A stretch of DNA of 64,000 nt from Streptomyces sp. NBC_00572. Lineage in GTDB: Bacteria > Actinomycetota > Actinomycetes > Streptomycetales > Streptomycetaceae. Position numbers and translations under genes: made by a program. The stretch covers positions 4,464,001 through 4,528,000 of the forward strand of contig NZ_JAPENX010000001.1 in NCBI RefSeq assembly GCF_026341815.1. Reading direction: 5' to 3'. The notes beneath the pieces are model-generated. The model ran no database searches, was not told the DNA's origin, and worked only from the letters and a program-made list of their open reading frames with translations. Below, piece after piece: positions 36,328 to 44,737 of this stretch; the stretch's first letter is position 1, and every line of letters starts with the position of its first letter.

Positions 36328-38508
36328 GTGGCAGTCGAACAGGGGGCCCTGCCCGCCGAGGCACGGGAGAAGCACGCCGAACTGGCCGAGCAGGTCGAGG
36401 AGCACCGCTTCCGGTACTACGTGAAGGACCGGCCGGTCATCAGCGACGGCGACTTCGACAAGCTCCTGCGCGCCCTGGAGGCGCTGGAGGAGGAGTACCC
36501 GGAGCTGCGCACGCCGGACTCCCCGACGCAGAAGGTCGCGGGGCAGTACGAGACCGAGTTCACCTCGGTGGAGCACCGCGAGCGGATGCTCTCCCTCGAC
36601 AACGCCTTCGACGACGAGGAGCTGGCCACCTGGGCCGAGCGGGTCGCACGGGACGTCGGCACCCCCGACTTCCACTACCTGTGCGAGCTCAAGGTCGACG
36701 GTCTCGCGGTCAACCTCACCTACGAGCACGGTCGGCTGACCCGGGCCGCCACCCGCGGCGACGGCCGCACCGGCGAGGACATCACGCCCAACGTCCGGAC
36801 GATCGCCGACATCCCGGACCGGCTGCACGGGGACCGCGTCCCGGACCTCGTGGAGATCCGCGGTGAGGTCTACTTCCCGATGGAGGCCTTCGAGGGGCTC
36901 AACGCCCGCCTGGTGGAGGCCGGCGACAAGCCCTTCGCCAACCCGAGGAACGCGGCGGCGGGTTCGCTCCGCCAGAAGGACCCCAAGGTCACCGCCTCCC
37001 GCCCGCTCCACATGGTCGTCCACGGCATCGGCGCCCGCGAGGGCTTCGCCATCGACTGCCTCTCCCACGCCTACGAGCTGCTGCGCGAGTGGGGCCTGCC
37101 CACCGCCCGGCACAACAGGGTGGTCGGCTCGCTCGACGAGGTGCGGGAGTTCATCGCGTACTTCGGCGACAACCGTCACTCCGTGGAGCACGAGATCGAC
37201 GGGGTCGTCGTCAAGCTCGACGAGATCCCGCTCCAGGGCCGGCTCGGCTCCACCGCGCGCGCCCCGCGCTGGGCGATCGCCTGGAAGTACGCGCCGGAGG
37301 AGGTCAACACCAAGCTGATCGACATCAAGGTCGGCGTCGGCAGGACCGGCCGGGTCACCCCGTACGCGCAGGTGGAGCCGGTGACCGTGGCCGGTTCCGA
37401 GGTCGAGTTCGCCACCCTCCACAACCAGGAGGTGGTGAAGGCCAAGGGCGTCCTCATCGGCGACACCGTCGTGCTGCGCAAGGCCGGCGACGTCATCCCG
37501 GAGATCCTCGGGCCCGTCGCGGACCTGCGGGACGGCAGCGAGCGGGAGTTCGTGATGCCCGTCGAGTGCCCGGAGTGCGGGACGCCGCTGAAGCCGATGA
37601 AGGAGGGCGACATCGACCTCCGCTGTCCGAACGCCCGGACCTGCCCGGCCCAGCTGCGCGAGCGGCTCTTCTTCCTCGCCGGGCGCCAGTGCCTGGACAT
37701 CGAGAACTTCGGTGCGGTGGCCGCGGCGGCGCTCACCCGCCCCCTGGAGCCGGCCGAGCCGCCGCTGCTCGACGAGGGCGACCTCTTCGACCTCACCATC
37801 GAGCAGCTGCTGCCGATCAAGGCGTACGTCCTCGACCCGGACAGCGGACTGCCCCGGCGGGACCCGAAGACCGGCGAGGAGAAGATCGTCACGGTCTTCG
37901 CCAACCAGAAGGGCGAGCCGAAGAAGAACGCCCTGTCGATGCTGGAGAACATCGCGGCCGCGAAGACGCGCCCGCTGGCCCGCTTCATCAACGGTCTCTC
38001 CATCAGGCACGTGGGGCCGGTCGCGGCCGAGGCGCTGGCCCGTGAGTTCCGCTCCCTCGACCGGATCGAGCAGGCGACCGAGGAGGAACTGGCCGCCGTC
38101 GACGGGGTCGGCGGGATCATCGCGACCGCGGTGAAGCAGTGGTTCGCCGAGGAATGGCACCGCGAGATCGTGCGCAAGTGGCGCGCGGCCGGGGTCGCTC
38201 TGGAGGACGAGGGCGCCGGGGAGGACGTGGGCCCGCGTCCGCTGGAAGGCCTCACGGTCGTGGTGACCGGCACCCTGGAGAAGTTCACCAGGGATGGCGC
38301 AAAAGAGTCCCTCCAGAGCCTCGGAGCGAAGGTGACCGGTTCCGTTTCGAAGAAGACCGCCTTCGTCGTCGTCGGTGAAAACCCTGGTTCGAAGTACGAC
38401 AAGGCGATGCAGCTGAAAGTTCCGGTTCTGGACGAGGACGGCTTCGCGATCCTGCTCGAACAGGGGCCCGAGGCCGCCAGGGAGGCCGCTGTACCCGTCG
38501 CCGAGTAA
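36328..38508 (+). CDS. ligA: NAD-dependent DNA ligase
   Basis: 726 residues. GTG 36328 with GGGAGG 10 bp upstream is preferred to GTG 36292, which overlaps the previous stop. Adenylation lysine in CELKVDGLAVNL (about 122), oligonucleotide-binding domain, four-Cys zinc finger (CPECGTPL then CPNARTCPAQ, about 414-440), HhH region and C-terminal BRCT domain (about 640-715). Seals nicks in replication and repair. An acidic loop (EPAEPPLLDEGDLFD) lies after the zinc finger, as in other streptomycetes. Confidence 0.97.
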   Translation: MAVEQGALPAEAREKHAELAEQVEEHRFRYYVKDRPVISDGDFDKLLRALEALEEEYPELRTPDSPTQKVAGQYETEFTSVEHRERMLSLDNAFDDEELATWAERVARDVGTPDFHYLCELKVDGLAVNLTYEHGRLTRAATRGDGRTGEDITPNVRTIADIPDRLHGDRVPDLVEIRGEVYFPMEAFEGLNARLVEAGDKPFANPRNAAAGSLRQKDPKVTASRPLHMVVHGIGAREGFAIDCLSHAYELLREWGLPTARHNRVVGSLDEVREFIAYFGDNRHSVEHEIDGVVVKLDEIPLQGRLGSTARAPRWAIAWKYAPEEVNTKLIDIKVGVGRTGRVTPYAQVEPVTVAGSEVEFATLHNQEVVKAKGVLIGDTVVLRKAGDVIPEILGPVADLRDGSEREFVMPVECPECGTPLKPMKEGDIDLRCPNARTCPAQLRERLFFLAGRQCLDIENFGAVAAAALTRPLEPAEPPLLDEGDLFDLTIEQLLPIKAYVLDPDSGLPRRDPKTGEEKIVTVFANQKGEPKKNALSMLENIAAAKTRPLARFINGLSIRHVGPVAAEALAREFRSLDRIEQATEEELAAVDGVGGIIATAVKQWFAEEWHREIVRKWRAAGVALEDEGAGEDVGPRPLEGLTVVVTGTLEKFTRDGAKESLQSLGAKVTGSVSKKTAFVVVGENPGSKYDKAMQLKVPVLDEDGFAILLEQGPEAAREAAVPVAE

Positions 38509-38518
38509 CATCCCGACC

Positions 38519-38584
38519 CTCTCGCGAGGGCCCCGCCGAGCCCTCGCGACGGCCCCGCCAGGCCCTCGCGACAGCCCCGCGCAG
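38519..38584 (+). repeat. Three 22-bp tandem repeats downstream of ligA
   Basis: Units 38519-38540, 38541-38562 and 38563-38584 share a core, CTCGCGA then GGCCCCGC or AGCCCCGC. Each can form a small CTCGCGAG-like hairpin. They begin 10 bp past the ligA stop. The remaining gap up to 38859 shows a TACTGT box near 38679 as a possible promoter of the next gene and no ORF of its own. Confidence 0.8.
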
Positions 38585-38859
38585 CTCACCCGTTCGGCGC
38601 ATACCAGATCGTTACGGGTGGCCAGGTCGCATTCGGGCAAGAGAGGGAGAGCGCTGCCCGTCGGAGCCCTCGGCGGCCTACTGTGGTGACAGTGCGTCTT
38701 GTCCTGCACGGCCGCGCGAGGGCTCTGCCCGTCGTGGCGTCAGGACATCGGCCCCCGTGGCACGTGTAACGGCCGCCCGACGGAAGCCGCATGACGGACG
38801 GCCGCGGGCACGCGGCCCATGGCACACCGACGGCACCGCCGCCTGTGAGAGGGACGGGA

Positions 38860-40974
38860 ATGGAACCGACCGAGAGCGCCGCCCCGGTCCCACGGCCGCA
38901 CGGCCGTGCGGGATCCCCGGGCTTCACCTCCCGGCTGCCCGCAGCCGTGGTGGGCACCGCCGCCGTCGTACTCGTCGTAGGGCTCCAGCAAGCCCTGAGC
39001 GCCGGCACCGGACTCTTCCCCGGCGGGGTCACCGGCTGGTCCCTCGCCGTCCTCACCGGCCTCATCGTCGGCCACCTGGTCGCCCTCGGCCGCGACCGCT
39101 GGTGGGGAGGCACCGGTTCGGGCGCCGCCCTCACCCTCGCCGTCCTCCTGCTCTACGGCTGGGTGCCCGCCGGACTCGTCTCGCTGACGGTCGTCACCCT
39201 GGTCGGCGCCGCCCGCCGGCACCGCTGGCGCCAGGGCCTGCTGCACGGCGCCGCCGACATCCTCGGCGTCGGCGCCGCCGCCCTCGTCCTCGCCCTCTTC
39301 GACGACGTCCCCACGGTCGAACAGCCCTGGCAGCCCCTCGACTGGACGATCGGGGACCTCCCGGAAGTCGTGCTCGCCGCCACCACCTACCTCGTGGTGA
39401 CCCGGCTCCTCCTGTGGTACACGCTCGCCCCCCAGGGCCGCGGACTGCCCACCGTCGCCCGCACCGCCCTCCTGCGGCAGGGCCTCGTGGCCGTCGCGCT
39501 GCTCGGCATCGCCCCGCTGATCTGCGTCGTCGCCGCCACCCGACCCGTCCTGCTGCCGCTCTTCGCCGTCCCCCTCATCGCCCTCGACTCCACCCTGTGG
39601 ATCGCCCGCGCCCGCGCCGAGGAGCAGCTGCGCGACCCGCTGACCGGACTCCCCAACCGCCAGTGGCTCCTGGAGCGGGCCTGGACCGCTCTGGAGGAGG
39701 CCGAAGGCGAAGGGGCCCGCGCCGCCCTCGTCCTGATCGACCTCGACCGTTTCCGATCGGTCAACGACACCCTCGGACACCTCGCGGGCGACCGGCTGCT
39801 CCTCCAGATCGCCGAGCGGCTCCGTCTCGCCCTGCCCCGAGGCGCCGAGGCCGCCCGCCTCGGCGGCGACGAGTTCGCCGTCCTGCTGCCCACCGCCGAC
39901 TCCACCACCAGCGCCCAGCGGGTCGCCCGTCACCTCGTCGCCGAACTCTCCTCCCCGCTCGACCTCGACGGACTCACCCTCGTCCTGGAGGCCAGCGCCG
40001 GCGTCGCCGTCTTCCCCGACCACGCCCTCGACGCCGAGGGCCTGCTGCGCCGCGCCGACGTCGCCATGTACCAGGCCAAGCGCGACCGCACCGGCGTCGA
40101 GGTCTACGAGTCCAAGCGCGACTCCAACACCCCCGACCGGCTCGGCCTCCTCGGCGACCTGCGCCGCGCCCTCGACGCCGGCGAGGTCGAACTCCACTAC
40201 CAGCCCAAGGTCCGCTTCGACGGCCAGGTCGCCGGACTCGAAGCGCTCGTCCGCTGGGTCCACCCCGAGCGCGGCAAGGTCCCGCCGGACGAGTTCATCG
40301 CCATCGCCGAGTCCTCCGGCCTGATGCCCCACCTCACCGAATACGTCCTGGAGACCGCCCTCGCCCAGGTCGCGCGCTGGCGCGCCCAGGGCCTCAACGT
40401 GCCGGTCGCCGTCAACGTCTCCCCGCGCGACGTGCACACCCCCGGCTTCGCGGGCGCCGTCGCCGCCCGGCTCGCCCGCCACGGCGTCCCGGCCGGAGCG
40501 CTCCAGCTGGAGATAACGGAGCACGTCCTCCTGGAGGACCCCCAGCGCGCCGCCGACACGCTCAACGGCCTCACCGGCCACGGCGTCAAGATGTCCCTCG
40601 ACGACTTCGGCACCGGCTACTCCTCGCTCGTCCATCTGCGCCGGCTCCCCGTCAGCGAACTGAAGATCGACCGCTCCTTCGTGGCCCGGCTCGCCGTCGA
40701 CACCGAGGACGCCGAGATCGTCCGCTGCACCGTCGACCTCGCCCACTCCCTCGGCCTCCTCGTCGTCGCCGAGGGCGTCGAGGACGACGAGACCTGGGAG
40801 CGCCTGCGCGACCTGGGCTGCGACGCCGTCCAGGGCTGGCTGGTCGCCGCCGCGATGCCGCCCGGCGAGGCCACCGCCTGGCTGCTGGCCCGCGGCGAGC
40901 ACGGCTGGCGCCGACCCGCCGACATCGCCGCCGAGATCGCCGTGGACCAGCCCTCCGGCCACGTCGTCCAGTAG
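38860..40974 (+). CDS. rmdB: Membrane GGDEF-EAL protein, RmdB-like c-di-GMP enzyme
   Basis: 704 residues; ATG 38860 after AGAGGG. Residues about 25-245 carry six to eight TM helices. GGDEF domain about 250-420 with intact RLGGDEFAVL (about 333). The product-inhibition RxxD site is altered (RGAE). EAL domain about 430-690 has all catalytic blocks: LEALVRW, NVSPRD, LEITEHVLLED, LDDFGTGYSS, LKIDRSF, VVAEGVED. S. coelicolor RmdB at the same position next to ligA (SCO5495, from memory) acts as a phosphodiesterase. The symbol rests on synteny and architecture. Affects development through BldD-c-di-GMP. Confidence 0.85.
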   Translation: MEPTESAAPVPRPHGRAGSPGFTSRLPAAVVGTAAVVLVVGLQQALSAGTGLFPGGVTGWSLAVLTGLIVGHLVALGRDRWWGGTGSGAALTLAVLLLYGWVPAGLVSLTVVTLVGAARRHRWRQGLLHGAADILGVGAAALVLALFDDVPTVEQPWQPLDWTIGDLPEVVLAATTYLVVTRLLLWYTLAPQGRGLPTVARTALLRQGLVAVALLGIAPLICVVAATRPVLLPLFAVPLIALDSTLWIARARAEEQLRDPLTGLPNRQWLLERAWTALEEAEGEGARAALVLIDLDRFRSVNDTLGHLAGDRLLLQIAERLRLALPRGAEAARLGGDEFAVLLPTADSTTSAQRVARHLVAELSSPLDLDGLTLVLEASAGVAVFPDHALDAEGLLRRADVAMYQAKRDRTGVEVYESKRDSNTPDRLGLLGDLRRALDAGEVELHYQPKVRFDGQVAGLEALVRWVHPERGKVPPDEFIAIAESSGLMPHLTEYVLETALAQVARWRAQGLNVPVAVNVSPRDVHTPGFAGAVAARLARHGVPAGALQLEITEHVLLEDPQRAADTLNGLTGHGVKMSLDDFGTGYSSLVHLRRLPVSELKIDRSFVARLAVDTEDAEIVRCTVDLAHSLGLLVVAEGVEDDETWERLRDLGCDAVQGWLVAAAMPPGEATAWLLARGEHGWRRPADIAAEIAVDQPSGHVVQ

Positions 40975-41080
40975 GCCGTGTCACCCCGGCGCGACGACCC
41001 CGGGCAAACCGTTTCACGGGCAGCGGCACCGGCCCCATAGGATGGGCCCACACCATTAAGCTCACCCCGTGAGGATCCGC

Positions 41081-41377
41081 ATGCCTGGCATCACGCGCGA
41101 GGAGGTCGCCCACCTCGCACGGCTGGCGCGTCTGGAGCTGAAGGGCGAAGAACTCGATCACTTCGCCGGCCAGCTCGACGACATCATCGGCGCGGTCGCC
41201 CGCGTCTCCGAGGTCGCCGACCAAGACGTACCGCCGACCTCCCACCCGCTGCCGCTGACCAATGTCATGCGCGCGGACGAGGTCCGTCCGTCGCTCACCC
41301 CCGAGCAGGCGCTCTCCGGCGCCCCGGCCCAGGAGCAGCAGCGTTTCAAGGTGCCGCAGATCCTGGGGGAGGACTAA
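41081..41377 (+). CDS. gatC: Asp/Glu-tRNA amidotransferase subunit C
   Basis: 98 residues from ATG 41081 (MPGITREEVAHLARLARLEL) with GAGGA just upstream; GTG 41069 is an alternative. Typical GatC helix and C-terminal RPSLTPEQALSGAPAQ then FKVPQIL. Stabilises the GatAB complex that makes Gln-tRNA(Gln) from Glu-tRNA(Gln). A TAGGAT -10-like box at 41037-41042 probably starts the gatCAB transcript. Confidence 0.94.
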   Translation: MPGITREEVAHLARLARLELKGEELDHFAGQLDDIIGAVARVSEVADQDVPPTSHPLPLTNVMRADEVRPSLTPEQALSGAPAQEQQRFKVPQILGED

Positions 41378-41382
41378 CAGTC

Positions 41383-42879
41383 ATGACGGACAACATCATC
41401 AAGCTCACCGCGGCCGAGATCGCCGGGAAGATCGCCTCGGGCGAACTGACCGCCGTCGAGGTCACCGAGGCGCACCTCGCCCGCATCGAGGCCGTCGACG
41501 AGAAGGTCCACGCCTTCCTGCACGTCGACCGTGAGGGCGCGCTCGCCCAGGCGCGTGCCGTCGACGAGAAGCGCGCCCGCGGCGAGAAGCTCGGCCCGCT
41601 CGCCGGTGTGCCGCTCGCGCTCAAGGACATCTTCACCACCGTCGGCATGCCGACCACCGTGGGCTCGAAGATCCTTGAGGGCTGGATCCCGCCGTACGAC
41701 GCGACCCTGGTCAAGAACCTGAAGGCCGCCGACGTCGTCATCCTCGGCAAGACCAACATGGACGAGTTCGCCATGGGGTCCTCCACCGAGAACAGCGCGT
41801 ACGGTCCGACCGGCAACCCCTGGGACCTGACCCGGATCCCCGGCGGCTCCGGCGGTGGCTCGTCCGCCGCTCTCGCCGCGTACGAGGCGCCCCTCGCCAT
41901 CGGCACGGACACCGGCGGCTCCATCCGCCAGCCCGCCGCCGTCACCGGCACCGTCGGCGTCAAGCCGACCTACGGCGGTGTCTCCCGCTTCGGCATGGTG
42001 GCCTTCTCGTCCTCGCTCGACCAGGGCGGCCCCTGTGCCCGTACGGTCCTGGACGCGGCCCTCCTGCACGAGGCGATCGCCGGGCACGACCCGCTCGACT
42101 CGACCTCCATCGACGCCCCGGTCCCGCCGGTCGTCGAGGCCGCGCGCAACGGCTCGGTCGCCGGCATGCGCGTCGGCGTCGTCAAGCAGTTCCGCGGCGA
42201 GGGCTACCAGGCCGGTGTCGTGCAGCGCTTCGACGAGTCCGTCGAACTGCTCAAGTCGCTGGGCGCCGAGATCGTCGAGCTGGACTGCCCGACCTTCGAC
42301 CTCGCCCTCTCGGCGTACTACCTGATCGCGCCGTCCGAGTGCTCCTCGAACCTGGCCCGCTTCGACGCCATGCGTTACGGCCTCCGGGTCGGCGACGACG
42401 GCACGCGGTCCGCCGAGGACGTCACCGCCCTCACCCGTGAGGCCGGCTTCGGCGACGAGGTCAAGCGCCGCATCATCCTCGGAACGTACGCGCTCAGCTC
42501 CGGCTACTACGACGCGTACTACGGCTCGGCCCAGAAGGTCCGGACCCTGATCACCCGCGAGTTCGAGAAGGCCTTCGAGGAGGTGGACGTGATCGTCTCC
42601 CCGACGACCCCCACCACCGCCTTCCCGATCGGCGAGCGCGCCGACGACCCGATGGCGATGTACCTCGCGGACCTGTGCACCATCCCGACCAACCTGGCCG
42701 GCAACGCCGCCATGTCGCTGCCCTGCGGCCTGGCGCCCGAGGACGGTCTGCCGGTCGGCCTGCAGATCATCGCTCCCGCCATGAAGGACGACCGGCTGTA
42801 CAAGGTCGGCGCCGCCGTCGAGGCCGCCTTCGTGGAAAAGTGGGGGCACCCGCTGCTCGAGGAGGCTCCGTCGCTGTGA
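41383..42879 (+). CDS. gatA: Asp/Glu-tRNA amidotransferase subunit A
   Basis: 498 residues. Amidase-signature triad Ser-cisSer-Lys: Lys in LAGVPLALKDIF (about 79), cis-Ser and nucleophile in PGGSGGGSSAALAA and TDTGGSIRQPAA (about 150-180). Releases ammonia from glutamine or asparagine for transfer to Glu-tRNA(Gln). The stop overlaps the start of the small following gene (GTGA). Confidence 0.97.
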   Translation: MTDNIIKLTAAEIAGKIASGELTAVEVTEAHLARIEAVDEKVHAFLHVDREGALAQARAVDEKRARGEKLGPLAGVPLALKDIFTTVGMPTTVGSKILEGWIPPYDATLVKNLKAADVVILGKTNMDEFAMGSSTENSAYGPTGNPWDLTRIPGGSGGGSSAALAAYEAPLAIGTDTGGSIRQPAAVTGTVGVKPTYGGVSRFGMVAFSSSLDQGGPCARTVLDAALLHEAIAGHDPLDSTSIDAPVPPVVEAARNGSVAGMRVGVVKQFRGEGYQAGVVQRFDESVELLKSLGAEIVELDCPTFDLALSAYYLIAPSECSSNLARFDAMRYGLRVGDDGTRSAEDVTALTREAGFGDEVKRRIILGTYALSSGYYDAYYGSAQKVRTLITREFEKAFEEVDVIVSPTTPTTAFPIGERADDPMAMYLADLCTIPTNLAGNAAMSLPCGLAPEDGLPVGLQIIAPAMKDDRLYKVGAAVEAAFVEKWGHPLLEEAPSL

Positions 42880-43121
42880 GTACCAGTGCACTGCAGAAGG
42901 CCAAGGGCTTCAAGAAGTCCAAGACCGGCACGTACCTGTCCATCGGCACCACCGCGTTCGGCCTGATGGGCGTCGTCAAGCGCGCCCGTTCGGCCCGCAG
43001 CGAGCACGACACGCTCAAGCTGATCGACGCCGTCGTCTCCGCCGCCGCCATCGCCACCGGTGTCGCTCTCCTCGTTCGCGAGCTGAAGCGCATCGGTGAC
43101 GACGACGTCCTGTTCGGCTGA
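42876..43121 (+). CDS. Small conserved protein between gatA and gatB
   Basis: 81 residues; GTG 42876 overlaps the gatA stop by 4 bp and has AGGAGG 10 bp upstream. Basic N terminus (KAKGFKKSKTG), one moderately hydrophobic segment (LSIGTTAFGLMGVVKRA) and a second (AVVSAAAIATGVALLVREL), so possibly membrane-associated. I recall a similar small ORF at this place in S. coelicolor. No domain recognised. Tight coupling implies co-expression with the amidotransferase but not function. Confidence 0.75.
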   Translation: MSTSALQKAKGFKKSKTGTYLSIGTTAFGLMGVVKRARSARSEHDTLKLIDAVVSAAAIATGVALLVRELKRIGDDDVLFG

Positions 43122-43147
43122 GGCCGAAGGCATCAGAGGGAATTCTC

Positions 43148-44659
43148 GTGACTGTCACTGAACTGCTGTCGTACGAAGCGGCGCTCGCCGAGTACGACCC
43201 CGTCATGGGCCTGGAGGTCCATGTCGAGCTCGGCACCAAGACGAAGATGTTCTGCGGCTGCTCGACCGAGCTGGGCGCCGAGCCGAACTCGCAGACCTGC
43301 CCGACCTGCCTCGGTCTGCCCGGCTCCCTGCCCGTCGTCAACGCGATCGGCGTCGAGTCCGCCATCAAGATCGGCCTCGCGCTGCACTGCGAGATCGCCG
43401 AGTGGTGTCGCTTCGCCCGGAAGAACTACTTCTATCCGGACATGCCGAAGAACTTCCAGACCTCCCAGTACGACGAGCCGATTGCCTTCAACGGCTACCT
43501 GGACGTCCAGCTGGAGGACGGCGAGGTCTTCCGCGTGGAGATCGAGCGCGCCCACATGGAGGAGGACACCGGCAAGTCGCTGCACGTCGGCGGCGCCACC
43601 GGCCGTATCCACGGCGCGTCCCACTCCCTGCTCGACTACAACCGGGCCGGCATCCCGCTCATCGAGATCGTCACCAAGCCGATCGAGGGCGCGGGCGAGC
43701 GGGCCCCCGAGGTCGCCAAGGCGTACGTCGCCGAGCTGCGCGAGCTGATCCGCGCGCTCGACGTCTCCGAGGCGCGCATGGACAAGGGCCAGATGCGCTG
43801 CGACGTGAACCTGTCGCTGCGCCCGCACGGCCGGGAGGCCTTCGGCACCCGCTCGGAGACGAAGAACGTCAACTCGCTCCGTTCGGTGGAGCGCGCTGCC
43901 CGCTTCGAGATCCAGCGCCACGCCGCGGTGCTGTCCTCCGGCGGCACGATCGTGCAGGAGACCCGTCACTTCCACGAGGAGGACGGCTCCACCACCTCGG
44001 GCCGCATCAAGGACAACGCCGAGGACTACCGGTACTTCCCGGAGCCCGACCTCGTCCCCGTCGCCCCGGCCCGTGCCTGGGTGGAGGAGCTGCGGGGCAC
44101 GCTGCCCGAACTGCCGCGGGTGCGCCGCAACCGGCTGCGCGAGGAGTGGGGCGTGTCCGAGCTGGACATGCAGTCCATCCTCAACGCCGGCGCGGTCGAC
44201 GCGATCGTCGCCACGATCGGCGCGGGCGCGGACGCGGCCTCGGCCCGCAAGTGGTGGATGGGCGAGCTCGCCCGTAACGCCAACGAGCAGGGCGTCTCGC
44301 TCGAAGAGCTGGCGATCACCCCGTCGGACGTGGCCCGGGTCTCCGCCCTGGTCGCCGCCGGCGACCTGAACGACAAGCTGGCCCGTCAGGTCATCGAGGG
44401 CGTTCTCGCCGGCGAGGGCACCCCGGACGAGGTCGTCGAGAAGCGCGGTCTGAAGGTCGTCTCCGACGAGGGCGCGCTCGGCACGGCGGTCGAGGAGGCC
44501 ATCGCGGCCAACGCGGCCATCGCCGACAAGATCCGCGGCGGCAAGGTCGCCGCGGTCGGCGCCCTGGTCGGCGCGGTCATGAAGGCCACCCGCGGCCAGG
44601 CGGACGCGGCCCGCGTGAAGGACCTGATCCTGGAGAAGCTGGGCGTCAGCGAAGGCTGA
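43148..44659 (+). CDS. gatB: Asp/Glu-tRNA amidotransferase subunit B
   Basis: 503 residues from GTG 43148 (GAGGGA upstream). GatB blocks: VMGLEVHVELGTKTKMFCGC, NSQTCPTCLGLPGSLPVVN (zinc cysteines), RKNYFYPDMPKNFQTSQYD and the C-terminal YqeY-like tail domain (about 360-500) that contacts tRNA. It activates Glu-tRNA(Gln) by phosphorylation. Together with GatCA it indicates a non-discriminating GluRS and no GlnRS. Confidence 0.97.
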   Translation: MTVTELLSYEAALAEYDPVMGLEVHVELGTKTKMFCGCSTELGAEPNSQTCPTCLGLPGSLPVVNAIGVESAIKIGLALHCEIAEWCRFARKNYFYPDMPKNFQTSQYDEPIAFNGYLDVQLEDGEVFRVEIERAHMEEDTGKSLHVGGATGRIHGASHSLLDYNRAGIPLIEIVTKPIEGAGERAPEVAKAYVAELRELIRALDVSEARMDKGQMRCDVNLSLRPHGREAFGTRSETKNVNSLRSVERAARFEIQRHAAVLSSGGTIVQETRHFHEEDGSTTSGRIKDNAEDYRYFPEPDLVPVAPARAWVEELRGTLPELPRVRRNRLREEWGVSELDMQSILNAGAVDAIVATIGAGADAASARKWWMGELARNANEQGVSLEELAITPSDVARVSALVAAGDLNDKLARQVIEGVLAGEGTPDEVVEKRGLKVVSDEGALGTAVEEAIAANAAIADKIRGGKVAAVGALVGAVMKATRGQADAARVKDLILEKLGVSEG

Positions 44660-44687
44660 GCGTCTTCTGCTCGTACGGACATGTGAG

Positions 44688-44719
44688 CGGCCCCGCACCG
44701 GAGTTCCGGTGCGGGGCCG
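44688..44719. terminator. Terminator between gatB and the kinase gene
   Basis: Perfect 14-bp arms CGGCCCCGCACCGG (44688-44701) and CCGGTGCGGGGCCG (44706-44719), loop AGTT, between convergent genes. Confidence 0.9.
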
Positions 44720-44737
44720 TTCCGTGTGCGCGCCGGG

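Noticed and set aside
38660..38780. BldD box upstream of rmdB
   Set aside because: Best matches (around TACTGTGGTGACAG and CACGTGTAAC) miss several fixed consensus positions.
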